Of a DNA stretch of 64,000 nt, positions 48,264 through 58,617 are shown piece by piece. A program made the translations under genes and the position numbers. Source of the DNA: Ilex aquifolium (Eukaryota; Streptophyta; Magnoliopsida; Aquifoliales; Aquifoliaceae); assembly GCA_951799425.1 (NCBI GenBank), contig OX637405.1, forward strand, positions 23,945,371-24,009,370. The letters run 5' to 3'. Positions within the stretch are counted from its first letter, which is position 1; every line of letters starts with the position of its first letter. Under the pieces are notes generated by a model, which ran no database searches, was not told where the DNA came from, and saw only the letters and a list, made by a program, of their open reading frames with translations.

Positions 48264-48962
48264 GATGGGATAGTGAAATGGTCTAATAGTGTAGTTGTGA
48301 CTATAACCCTTGGATTTATTTATTGGAATTTCGTCACATGACATATCATTATGTCAGCAAATTAGTTCAATTTTTTAGGTCTTAATAGTATTACTCATAA
48401 AAGAAGTCTAACTCTATAAATAGGAGCCCAAGAGAGGGCGAAGAATGAGAAAATAGAAGAGTTTTTAGTGGTCAAAACACGTGGAGGTGTCAATTTTATC
48501 CATTAACACGAACCCAACTATATTACAAAATTAAAAAATAACACAATTATTTGACACAAGTAATAAATGAGACAAATTAAAATTCGACAAGAATAACACG
48601 ATTAACAGGTACTGTAAATATAAAATAAATATTTAATGAATATTATAGACAAAAAATAAAATTTTTTAAATTTTTTAAATCTATATAATAAAATTTTATC
48701 TCATACATATTTTTCCGTCCAAAACCATCGGCTCTCACTTACCTCACCTATCATTCCTCTGTCAGACTCAGACGCAATGCCACCATTCTCCATCTCTTTT
48801 TATATTTTTTACTTTTCCTCCTTCATTCCTGACTCTCTCTCTCTCTCTCTCTCACCAGTGCCGGCGCCACAGCCAGAGCCACCGCCACCGCGCCACAGCC
48901 TTCCTATTCTCTCCCAGGTATCCCTCTTATCATCTTCTCTCTCTCACACACACCTAGATAAC

Positions 48963-49828
48963 GAGTCTATCACCCATATACGGTAGATTTATAACATAAT
49001 TACCAAAATACAGTAGTTTTGAACTTAATTACCAATTTACGGCACTTTTTGAAAGCGGAATCAACAAATCCGCTTTTAACAATAAAAGCGGAATTACCAA
49101 CCCCGCTTTTAATTAAAAAAAATTAAAAAGCGTACTCAAGGAATACGCTTTTCTTTTCCCCCAACAGAACCCACATCCTGGACTTTGTTTCTTTTCCACC
49201 AACGGAACCCACATCTCTAGTCTCAACACTCTCTCTCTAGTCTCAACATTCCCTGCCTAGCACCCACACAGAAACACACACACTCTCTCTCTCTTTCTCT
49301 CTCTCTCTGCAGTGATGTTGGCAAGCGTCCAAGGCCTCCGATGAGGAGGACGACGAGCATGACTGCGATGTGGAACAGCTCCAAGGCTGTCATCAAGGAA
49401 TTCTCCTCTTTGTCCTTTCAATCTTTGTTCTTCAAAATCAATCCACTACCAAATTTTTTGTCTCATTTGGGTTTGCTTTCTTTAACATTGGGTGACTGTT
49501 TTTGAACTGGGTTCCTTTACTAGTCCATGACTAATGTAGAGAGAGAAAACAGCTCTGGTTCACGTGCGGGGAGGTGAAAGAGTGTGAAAAGCGTGTTTAA
49601 TAAACACGCTTTTCACAAAAACCCGTAAAAATCGTGTTTAACAAATACGCTTTTCGCATTGCCCAAAAAAATTTTCCCCTTGAAAGCGGGGTTGTTGAAT
49701 CCGCTTTTTAACAAAAGCGGACTTGTTAAATCCGCTTTTAAAAAGTGCCGTAGTTTGGTAAATAAGTTTAAAAGTGCCGTATTTTAGTAAATTTGTTGGA
49801 AAAGTGCCGTATTTTGGTAATAGATTCC
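48963..49828. mobile_element. Pack-MULE inside Helitron C
   Basis: Ends GAGTCTATCACCCATATACGG and GGAATCTATTACCAAAATACGG (inverted), flanked by a perfect 9-base duplication CTAGATAAC (48954-48962, 49829-49837). Both arms carry tandem AATACGGCACTTTT units followed by complementary AAAGCGG/CCGCTTT runs, giving long local hairpins. The middle holds a probable FLZ gene fragment. Confidence 0.85.
49315..49405 (+). pseudogene. Captured FLZ (DUF581) gene start
   Basis: After an ATG the sequence encodes KRPRPPMRRTTSMTAMWNSS, in a frame one base off the ATG. FCS-like zinc-finger (FLZ) proteins commonly open with M-L-G-K-R-P-R-P-P-M-R-R-T-T-S, so I read this as an FLZ 5' exon with a single-base loss just after codon 2. 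The leader before it is a CT-rich 5'UTR. FLZ proteins are plant SnRK1-interacting adaptors; the zinc finger itself is absent. It lies between the MULE inverted repeats and is non-functional as it stands. Confidence 0.5.
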
Positions 49829-51688
49829 CTAGATAACACCCCCAGCCCCAACTCTCCCCTTCTGCGAACACCGCCCCCTAACCAAGCTCTCCCCCTCTTG
49901 GGCAAATCCCCCTTTCTGCGCCTGACCCCCTTCTCTTATGCGCCCTCTGGGTAATCGACCCCCTACACACACAAACACAAACGGAACACACACCACAACA
50001 CACTAAACACACACATCCACACTCTTAACACATACATGCACTCACGAGTTCTCTCTCTCTCTCTCTCTCTCAGTGCCACTGTCACCAATAAAGCACCACC
50101 ATCACCGCCATAGCACCACCGTCACAACCACACAGCACCACCGTCAAGACCACACAACCATCTCCTAGGTATTTCTTTCCATCCCCTCCCCTACCCTCTT
50201 TCTGTATCTCACTAAAATATTTGTTGAAATGCATAAAACACAGACCCCAAGCATAATGCCCATGAAGTGTTTGTTGAAATGCCTAAGAGACACGCACACT
50301 CAAATCATACCCACAATGCACACACACCGCACCCTCACACCATTCTGCGTTGACACACATTGCTGTCTTCAAGCACATCTCTCTCAAACCCTCTCCCTCC
50401 CTTCTTCTACTCTTCTCATACACAAACAACACACACCCAAACCCCCATCAATCACACACATAGACCCACACAAAGCCCCTCAGCCAAATTTGAGTGTTAA
50501 TTTGGGTTTTTTAATTTGAGTGCTTTCAAATTGTGTTTTCCATTAAGGGATATGTGTGTGTGTGTGTGTGTGTGTGTACTCCCCCTCCACTCTTCTATTC
50601 TCTTATTCTTCTCTGTTCTTCCTCTTCTTTACAACACAAACACACACATACAGCAGACACACACACACACCCCATCGCACACGTATGCATAGAACACACA
50701 ACACACACATAACCGAGAGTTTTATAAGGGCAGAATATTACATGATGTTTTGGGTTCAAATGCTATGATCAAACTGTCTATTGCGTCGTCTCAATGTTTA
50801 TTTTCCACGTTGTTAGGACATTACTTCTTAGGGCCTTCTTAATATGAGGGGGTTCAATTTGGGCAAAAAATGGAAGTCACAAAGCATAGCAAGAGGGTTG
50901 ATTAGGGTTTTTTAATTGTAAGAATCAAGTACATATAATATTTTTTATTTCATCTTTTTTAGTTGGGGCATTTGAGATTTTAGAATTTTAATTTAATTTA
51001 ATTGCATCATTTCTGTCTTGCTCTCATTTTTTGTTATTGAGTTCAAATCCTTATTTCTTAGTTTTTTGGCCATTGGTTTTGGCATGAGGAAGAAAATTTT
51101 TGGCCCTGAAAATTTGTAACCCTTACCAATGACTCAATGAGATTTAAAAACTTAAGGTTCAAATGAACCCTAACACACACAGGGCATAGGAGGAATTTAT
51201 GTTTACCTTGATTTTTTTGTTTTAATTTCTACCAAATCTATTATGGTATGTGTATACGTCAGTATTTAGGATGGGATTATTAGAATTAGTATTTGAGAGT
51301 AATTGGAACTAAATATTGGAATTAGGATTACTCTATAAGTATTTTTCTTTTTGAGTAATTGACAATTGTATGCTTGAATTGGGATTGAGAGTAATTGGAG
51401 CGAAAGTAATTAGGATCAAGTAGCACAATTGCAGTGACTATGTTTGTCAAGCTGTTAGCACAATTGAGTTTGCTTTTAAAAAAAAAAAATTGAGTAAAGC
51501 TTATAATTTTTTCCAAGTTCCAATTTTTTGGGCTTGCTCGCAAGCTACTTGAGAAAATGTCTGAAAGGGTTTGGCTGATTGGGGGGGGGGGGGGGGGGGG
51601 GGGGGAGAGAGAGAAAGAGGCACATGAAAGACAGAGAAAAAGTCCACTGTAATGCCGACAACAAGCAAGTCCACTGTAAGGAGTGCCA

Positions 51689-51991
51689 GGTATCTCCCTC
51701 TCTTTGTCTTCTCCACTCCCACCTTTATCCTGTAGCTTTGTCACCGCCTTCTGCCAAAAACCCAACCCTACTGTCTGCCATAAACACTCAACAAATATCA
51801 ATTTCCTCCACCATCTACCCCTGTGAAGTGTTTGGTGTCAGGTATCTCCCTCTCTTTGTCTTCTCCACTCCCACCTTTATCCTGTAGCTTTGTCACCGCC
51901 TTCTGCCAAAAACCCAACCCTACTGTCTGCCATAAACACTCAACAAATATCAATTTCCTCCACCATCTACCCCTGTGAAGTGTTTGGTGTT
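51689..51991. repeat. Exact 152-base tandem duplication
   Basis: The unit starting GGTATCTCCCTCTCTTTGTC occurs at 51689-51840 and again at 51841-51991, identical for about 150 bases. It is either a very recent duplication or an assembly effect. Confidence 0.92.
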
Positions 51992-54900
51992 GATTTGTTG
52001 ATAATATCATACTCCACATGAAGTGTTTGTTGAAATGCGTGAGAGAAATTGTATACTCTACCATTGATTTTTCATTGGATTCTTTTCCTTGAGTTTTGAT
52101 GGTTTTTTAGAAAAATTTATGGGGTTTGTTTGCAGTAATTGTTTGAGCTTAAGTATGTTTTGTGTCGTTGATGAACTGCGTCCTCACTCGCTGAAATATT
52201 GAGGCCGTTAAAAATTAGATTTCTGATAAAAAACACTCATGCATTAATTTGTGCTTTGTTTTGTTCATATTTTTTATATTTGATTTTAGGTAGACATCCA
52301 ATTGTTATAAGTTGTTACTTTGATTAATTTTTCTCCTTGATTTCACAAAAAATGGCCAATTGTTATCCCTCGCGAACTTTGTAGGATTGCCACTCACATT
52401 TTTCTTTGCTAGATGCTTCTTAGCGTTTTTGCTTGCAAATTATTGTAGGTTTTGCAAATGGAATCACAGTTGCTTATTTTCTTGAAGTTTGAAATCACAG
52501 CCCTGACATCAAATTTTTTTTGCTGGTAAATTTGATGTCTGATGCTTATTGAAAATATTTATTTCCCTTTATTTTTACATCCTCTTTTTTGCACTGAATT
52601 TGTCCAATCAAATGGTCTAAAACACTGTGTATATTAATTTGTCTATCAATAATGTTATTGTAATTTTGGTTGGGTAAGGAGAAGATTATTTTATCCTTTA
52701 TTTGCATTGTATGGGATTCGAACAATGATGCAATCCTTTTTTCTAGATCTGATTTGCGTTAATTTTAGTTTTGAATCGATTTATTTTGGGAATTAGAATG
52801 ATGGGTTTAACTTGATATAGTTTACAATTTCAAAAACCATTTCTATTTGATGTAGTTCACTAAAATTTGGTAATTGGCCTAGATGATTTTTGCCCACATG
52901 GTTTGATGGCTTTACTCTTGATTATGCTTTTAAAATTTTGAAGTTATTTTAGACTTTTGACTTGATCGATAAAACTCTGTAACAAGTCCCGTGTACACAA
53001 AATGGAGGCTTTGGGTGATGTGGACCCCATAGTTAAATGCAGGTATATTTCCATGTTAGTGTATATAGAAGCTAGATGACCTGTATCGAGTATACTTTTT
53101 TTTGGTACTTTAAATCATTTTTATTGGCTTTTACTACAACTGGTATTTTGTTATTTTTGGGGGTTCTGTCATTGCTAACTTTTGGTTTGGTTTGTTTTGA
53201 GGTGGTAATGAACGAAAATTTCATAGAGGAGATGAGGTTGCTTGGTATGCGGATGGCAAAAATTTAATGACAGACAAAAATTTATGGATTGATTTTATCC
53301 ATTTCTTTCCTTTTTTCAGGATCATGGATTAATTTTCTTTTCTGATCAACAGATTGTTGCATAAAGTATTAGATAAATGTTGTAGACCTTTAATTCTATG
53401 GTGGTAGTTGTTATACCCAATTTAAATTGAAATCTTTTGATTTATTGTTTATTGTGCATGTGTCAGGGTTTTCTCCGAATACGTGTATTTGTATTGAAGG
53501 TTTATAGAAGGTCTTATATGAGCAAGGTTGTTTGTACACGCATGATTTAGTTTGATCATTTATTTGTTGAAGTGTGTGAATGTGGTCTATAGTGATATTC
53601 AAGCTTTTGTTCTCCTATTGTGGGTTTATTATTATTATTATTTTTTTAACTTATGCCAATATTGGACCCGAGCATAAATCATCTAATTCTTTTGGAACCT
53701 GTATCACACTTCCAAGTTCTCAATTTGAAAGCAATCCCAGTAATTCCTTGCATCTCATCTTTTATCCAATTTCAGTAATTTCTCATCGACTTTTTCTTCC
53801 ATTATAGGATTCTTTGATAGCGAATCCCAGCACTACCTAAGATCTGCTTATACCTTTGGTGATCGCTATGAATTTGTTTGAAACCAATTTATGTTTGTTC
53901 TTGGCGTTTGTGTAGTTCGTGTTCAAAGTTTATTCACATACGGTAGCTAAGAGGTTAGGATGGGTAGATTTATATGCACTGCTTTCATTTTCTTTATTTT
54001 GTTAATTGTTAATTGCATAGAGCATTTAAACATTGAGTTTTCTTGGGTACATCCAACATGAATATTTTGTTTATGGAATTTATATGTTGTTATGGAATTT
54101 GTTTACGTGGTTGCGTTACTTGGTAAATAGTTGTGTTAGGCAGAATTGTGTAATAGTGAGACATTTGGTAGCTTTTTTGGGTATGAAAATAAATTGTGTA
54201 TACATGTTGAAAATTTTCAGAGGACCCATTTTTTGGGGAAATTATTGCAATTTTTTTAAAAATATATTGAGGGTTTAACTTTTTGTGCAATAAATTTCTA
54301 AGTTTTGCTAATTGTTGTTTTTTTTTTTTGGTTACTTAGCGCCTTTAGGCACAAGCCCAGGATCAATTAAACCAATAATCTTGATTTGTTTCAGTTTTGC
54401 TTAGATTTTCGACTTTTCTTATAGCAATTTTTATATGGGAACTGATATGAAAGTTAATTAAACGTGTGCGTTTAGAATTGTGGGTTAGATTTGATATATG
54501 CAAATTTATATGGATAAATTGAACTTTATTCTATTGTTAATATTATTTTGTTGTTGCAGTAATTGATAAATGGTTTTGTTACGGTAGAATTTGGGCGTGA
54601 TATTGAATCCGATAAATGAATTGGGACGTATTTTTTTAAAATTCACGTGTTTATTTATAATAAGTAAATTTTTACTAATTATTAGACATTCAATAAATTA
54701 TGCACACAAATTGAAATTTTTTTGTGTTATGTTTTAAAAGTAAGCTCCATAAAAAAAAATTTTATATTGATTGTGGGTGGCTTTAACTAAAACAAAAAGA
54801 AAAAAAATTGCTACTTGAAATATTTGTATGCAACCGAAAATATTTGTATTATATGATTAATGCTCGATTTTGTGTTATAATGTCTTGAGGTATGATTTTT

Positions 54901-55166
54901 GTCCATTTTTTAAAAAAAAAAAATGGTTCTCGCGGTTTTATATAGTGGCTTAATTTTTTGGGGTGCTCGATTTTTATATTGCACTGTGTCTTCAAGCACG
55001 GGTTATTACTAGTAGTATTATATGAGTAGTTGTGAAATTAAATATTTTTTTATTGACACGAATATTAACATGAACCCGAAACGTATCGAAAGTGACCCGA
55101 CTCAAAAATAATACGACCGAAAGTGACACGATACAAAAATGACACGGCACGATATGATTGACACCT

Positions 55167-57750
55167 CAAGCTACACGTTGCACTTTTGGGCCAACCCTTT
55201 AAATTAAGTCATATTTTTAAGTCCAAATAACATTATTCTTAACTTATTGGGACTTAAACGATATTTTGATGCCGAAAACCCTAGAATGCTCCCAAAAAGA
55301 ACAGTGACATGTCCACAAGGCGAAATACACAACGATAAATGCCCAGTGGCATATATATGATGACAAAAAGAATGATATCAACTTACAGCCTATCTGACTC
55401 TCTTAACAATCACATACACACATAGACACTCACAGTCAACTATTCATCTAGACACATCAACAAATACCATCAAATATTCACCCACAAACCAATCACACAC
55501 ACAGACACACATCCGAGATCAAAAAGTCAAGTAGATCTTTGTAAAAGATATGTCACCGTTCGAGGAAATTATAGTAAATGGAGTCTGTCATCGTCTTTAC
55601 CAAATCAAAAAATTGGGCACATGGAAGCACACCAAGAGAGTCAACATTACATCTTATAACTACAAGTCAAAGAATCAACTATTCTAATTTGACCATTTTT
55701 TGTGTAGTTCGACATACAAATTTTGGCTTTGGAAAGGTATTGTGAAAATAAAAATCTGTTGGATAATAAGATAGGTTTTAGATCAATGTTTTTAAATTGA
55801 TTTTTGGATCAAACAAAATGCAATTCACATATGACCGGTTGACCCTAACAAAAATGGTTACTTGTTGATTCATCTGGTCATTTAAGGTCTACGCTTGATA
55901 AAAACTACTCAAAGATACGTAAAGTTGGGATGGATGATTAGAAATGAAACTAGGAAACCTATTAACTACCGTCTTGAATTCCATCACTGCTTTTGACCAA
56001 ATACAGCACACCAGCTTTTATTTTGACACAAACTCACAATATTGAAACTCTGCCCACAGAGCAATGCTTAGTCTTATTACAAGATATAATAATGCATTGT
56101 CTATATGAGTTAATTGAAATAGAACATAAACAAAGGGTATCAAACGGAGACTTGAGGCTTCAAGCTTTAGTCCAATCTCCAGAATGCTGACTCCCACGGA
56201 CTTGGCTGATAGCAACAAAAAGCTTTGAACAAATTACCGCGGTAGTTGTAGTTGCCGAATAAAAGAAAAAGAAACACACAGACATAGTGGAAGCAACTAT
56301 CTTTGGCCGCGTCAAATCTAGATGCTCTCTATTATTTTTTTTACACAATTTCACTCAATGACAAATCATCCGCCGTGTATTCTTGTGGGACCTATTATTT
56401 ATAGGGGTGAGGAGTCCAAATACAAATAATAGGTCACGTGAATACATGATGAGTGATTTACCATTGAGTGAAAAAGTAATGGAAAACATCTCAATTCGCC
56501 CTGCATCATAGAGACCACTCATATAAGTACGACATGGATTGATTATCAAAAAGCACGCACTAGGAATTCTATCAACATAGCATCAACTCTATCACTGCTT
56601 CACAAAATACCCTCACTGCAGCACAGTTGGATTTGATACAAACTCAGAGCATTTATACTCCGCCCCTAAAGCAGAGCTTGCTGTCAATCGGTAGCTTCAG
56701 CCTCCTTCCTTCTTCTCTCCAAATATTCTCTCACCTTCAGCCCCTAAAGCAGAGCTTAATGTCAATCGGTAGCACAAGACTATTGAATGATACATGACTA
56801 ATGGACAATAAGATAGATTTACAGATGGGGAAAGGAATCTTCACACCTATAATTAACCTTATAATTGAAAATCACAGTACAAAAAAAGATTATGTAGTTG
56901 TCTACACTGCATTGAGACTAGCTTGTAGATTTGCACACATTATTAGAAATATTTTCAGAAAAAGAAAAAAAAAATGTAAAGAGTGTTTTTCACATCAACA
57001 AGAAAGGTGTGTTTCGATAATGATTTGATTCGAAATTCTTAACTAAGTAGGAATTTAAACTACTTTACAGCGAAAAGTTAATATTAAAATTTTAACTTTT
57101 GATAAGGATTTTAACTTCAAGTAGGTACATCCTACTTGCACATCTGAGCATCAAGGTGACGACGTAAATTTGAAGAAATAATGACCAAATTCAAGAATAT
57201 ACCAAAAAATATATTTTTTGAATTCAATCATTTCGCAAATACACATGCTTACGTATATCTTCAATTCAACTTAGTTGGACATTTTTGCTTCATCATGCTT
57301 CCTCTACTAAACATTTTCTAAAGGCCCACTGCCAAGTGCAAAAATCTAAACAATAATACCACCGACAAAATTTATCGATTCAGTGCATTGATATTGTTAA
57401 TCCAATGACATTAGTAAATTGAGTCTTACATGTTATCTTACTAAATTGAGTCCAAATAGCATTATGAATTCGAGATCTACAACAATTTGAAACTACAAAA
57501 TTTCATTAAAGTTCTGGAAGAGCATGTGATATATTCGGTGGGGAGGGGATTTTTTACCAATTTCATTACCACCACAAAATTCTAATATTGTTCTAATCAC
57601 TTATTATGTTTTATAAATTCAAATAAAGGAAAAGAAAAAAAATATAACTATTTTGAGTTCAAGGTTGGAGAAGTTTTTTGTATCATTTTGACTCAAATTT
57701 AAATTTAAGTCTATATTTAAGTTAAGGTTGGAGATGCTCTAACTAGAATG
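55167..57750. other. Intergenic region downstream of the resistance gene
   Basis: AT-rich, with no coding sequence recognised. Two copies of CCCCTAAAGCAGAGCTT..TGTCAATCGGTAGC occur at 56663-56695 and 56741-56773 (period 78). The stretch 56565-56660 loosely repeats 55975-56065 (CATCACTGCTT, ACAAACTCA, CTCTGCCC). A third exon of the resistance gene could be hidden here but was not found. Confidence 0.4.
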
Positions 57751-57871
57751 TCCAAGATAATTAGTTGCTAGTGTAGAAAATAGAAAATAGAAAATACAAA
57801 GAAATTAAGAAGCAGATGTCATCATGTGTCAGGAGTATTTTTGGAAAGATTAACAAGATATAGTGGCATAC

Positions 57872-58478
57872 CTCTGTTTCGTATATGTGCCTTATTGTGT
57901 TATTAAGGTCGTCCTTCCACACAATTAGACTGACTTGTGAAGAAAAATATACTTTCTCCAGCTTTGGCGTGCTTAGGGGTCCCAGAGAGAAGGTCTTCAT
58001 TTCAGGGCAACGACCGAGTCTGACATAATGCAATGATGGCAATTCCAAAGCCTGTTTTACCGGAAAAAAACTCCTTGGCTTGAGTAGACCGTACAGTGAC
58101 AAAGTTTCCAATTGAGGGAACATAATTTCATTCATCCTGCTCCCTTCTTCTGCTTCTTCTTCCTTTACAACAACTTCTTTCAACATTGGGCAATCTGATA
58201 TTCTCAATTCTCGGAGGTGCAACAGACCCCTAGCCATGGACGGAGAGAATAAGTTTCTCAATTTGAGTAGACCGTACAGTGACAAAGTTTCCAATTGAGG
58301 GAACATAATTTCACTCATCCTGCTCCCTTCTTCTGCTTCTTCTTCCTTTACAACAACTTCTTCCAACATTGGGCATTTATGTATTATCAATTCTCGGAGG
58401 TGCACCAGACTCCTTGCCATGGACGGAGAGAATAAGTTTCTCACTTCCACCATTCCATCGATAGTCAATTTCTTTAAG
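57872..58478 (-). CDS. LRR exon 2 of the CC-NBS-LRR gene
   Basis: From a TGCTAG acceptor this exon reads LKKLTIDGMVEVRNLFSPSM and continues with LRR units of the kind at the end of the large exon (LHLRELIIHKCPMLEEVVVK, PQLETLSLYGLLK). Its phase fits the GTAAAT donor at 58617 (AT|C), and it ends at a GTATGC donor (57871-57870) after HIYETE. An alternative acceptor 14 bases upstream (CGCAG at 58493-58494) would start FVSASLKK but in another phase. If there is no splicing, the frame runs on to a stop at 57761. The exon contains a 61-residue unit duplicated in tandem. A further 3' exon is expected but not identified. Alternatively this is a broken end of the gene. Confidence 0.6.
58080..58445 (-). 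repeat. 183-base tandem LRR duplication
   Basis: Two units with period 183 bases (61 codons) encode RNLFSPSMAR...LLHLREL...CPML(K/E)EVVVKEEEAEEGSRM. They differ at only a few positions, mainly between HLRELRISDCPMLK and HLRELIIHKCPMLE, so the duplication is recent and remains in frame. Confidence 0.9.
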
Positions 58479-58617
58479 CTAGCAGACACGAACTGCGAAA
58501 TTCATAACATCACGTTAACGTTGGACCCACATCAAAAATAGAAGAGACAAGAGTAAACTACACAAATGTCTCTTAAACTATGACCCTTGTGTCAATTAAG
58601 CCCTTAAACTAATTTAC
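58479..58617 (-). other. Predicted intron with MITE-like relic
   Basis: A GTAAATTAG donor and TAG acceptor bound 139 bases. The donor half (plus strand AGTAAACTACACAAATGTCTC, then AAACTATGACCC and GTGTCAATTAAGCCC) resembles the inverted-repeat end of the MULE at 19313. The present splice donor, and the stop codon used if unspliced, may thus come from an inserted element. Confidence 0.45.

Larger units (their letters stand above)
48680..55012 (+). mobile_element. Non-autonomous Helitron C
   Basis: Starts TCTATATAATAAAA after an A and ends GCACGGGTTATTACTAG before a T, the canonical Helitron CTAG terminus. Between lie exon-like captured stretches separated by GTAT-type donors (GCCAGGTATCTCC, CCCAGGTATCCC), an internal MULE (48963-49828), a G25 run (51581-51605), TG repeats (50552-50577) and an exact 152-base tandem duplication. 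A possible exon start ATGGAGGCTTTGGGTGATG lies at 53002. No helicase is encoded. Confidence 0.75.
48485..55166. mobile_element. TIR element split by Helitron C
   Basis: AGGTGTCAATTTTATC at 48485 and its inverted partner ending at 55166 (ATTGACACCT) bracket about 340 bases of non-Helitron DNA. Both arms are rich in ACACGA/GACACGA motifs. Helitron C lies between the two halves. The target duplication is unclear; a hAT-like MITE is my best guess. Confidence 0.45.
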
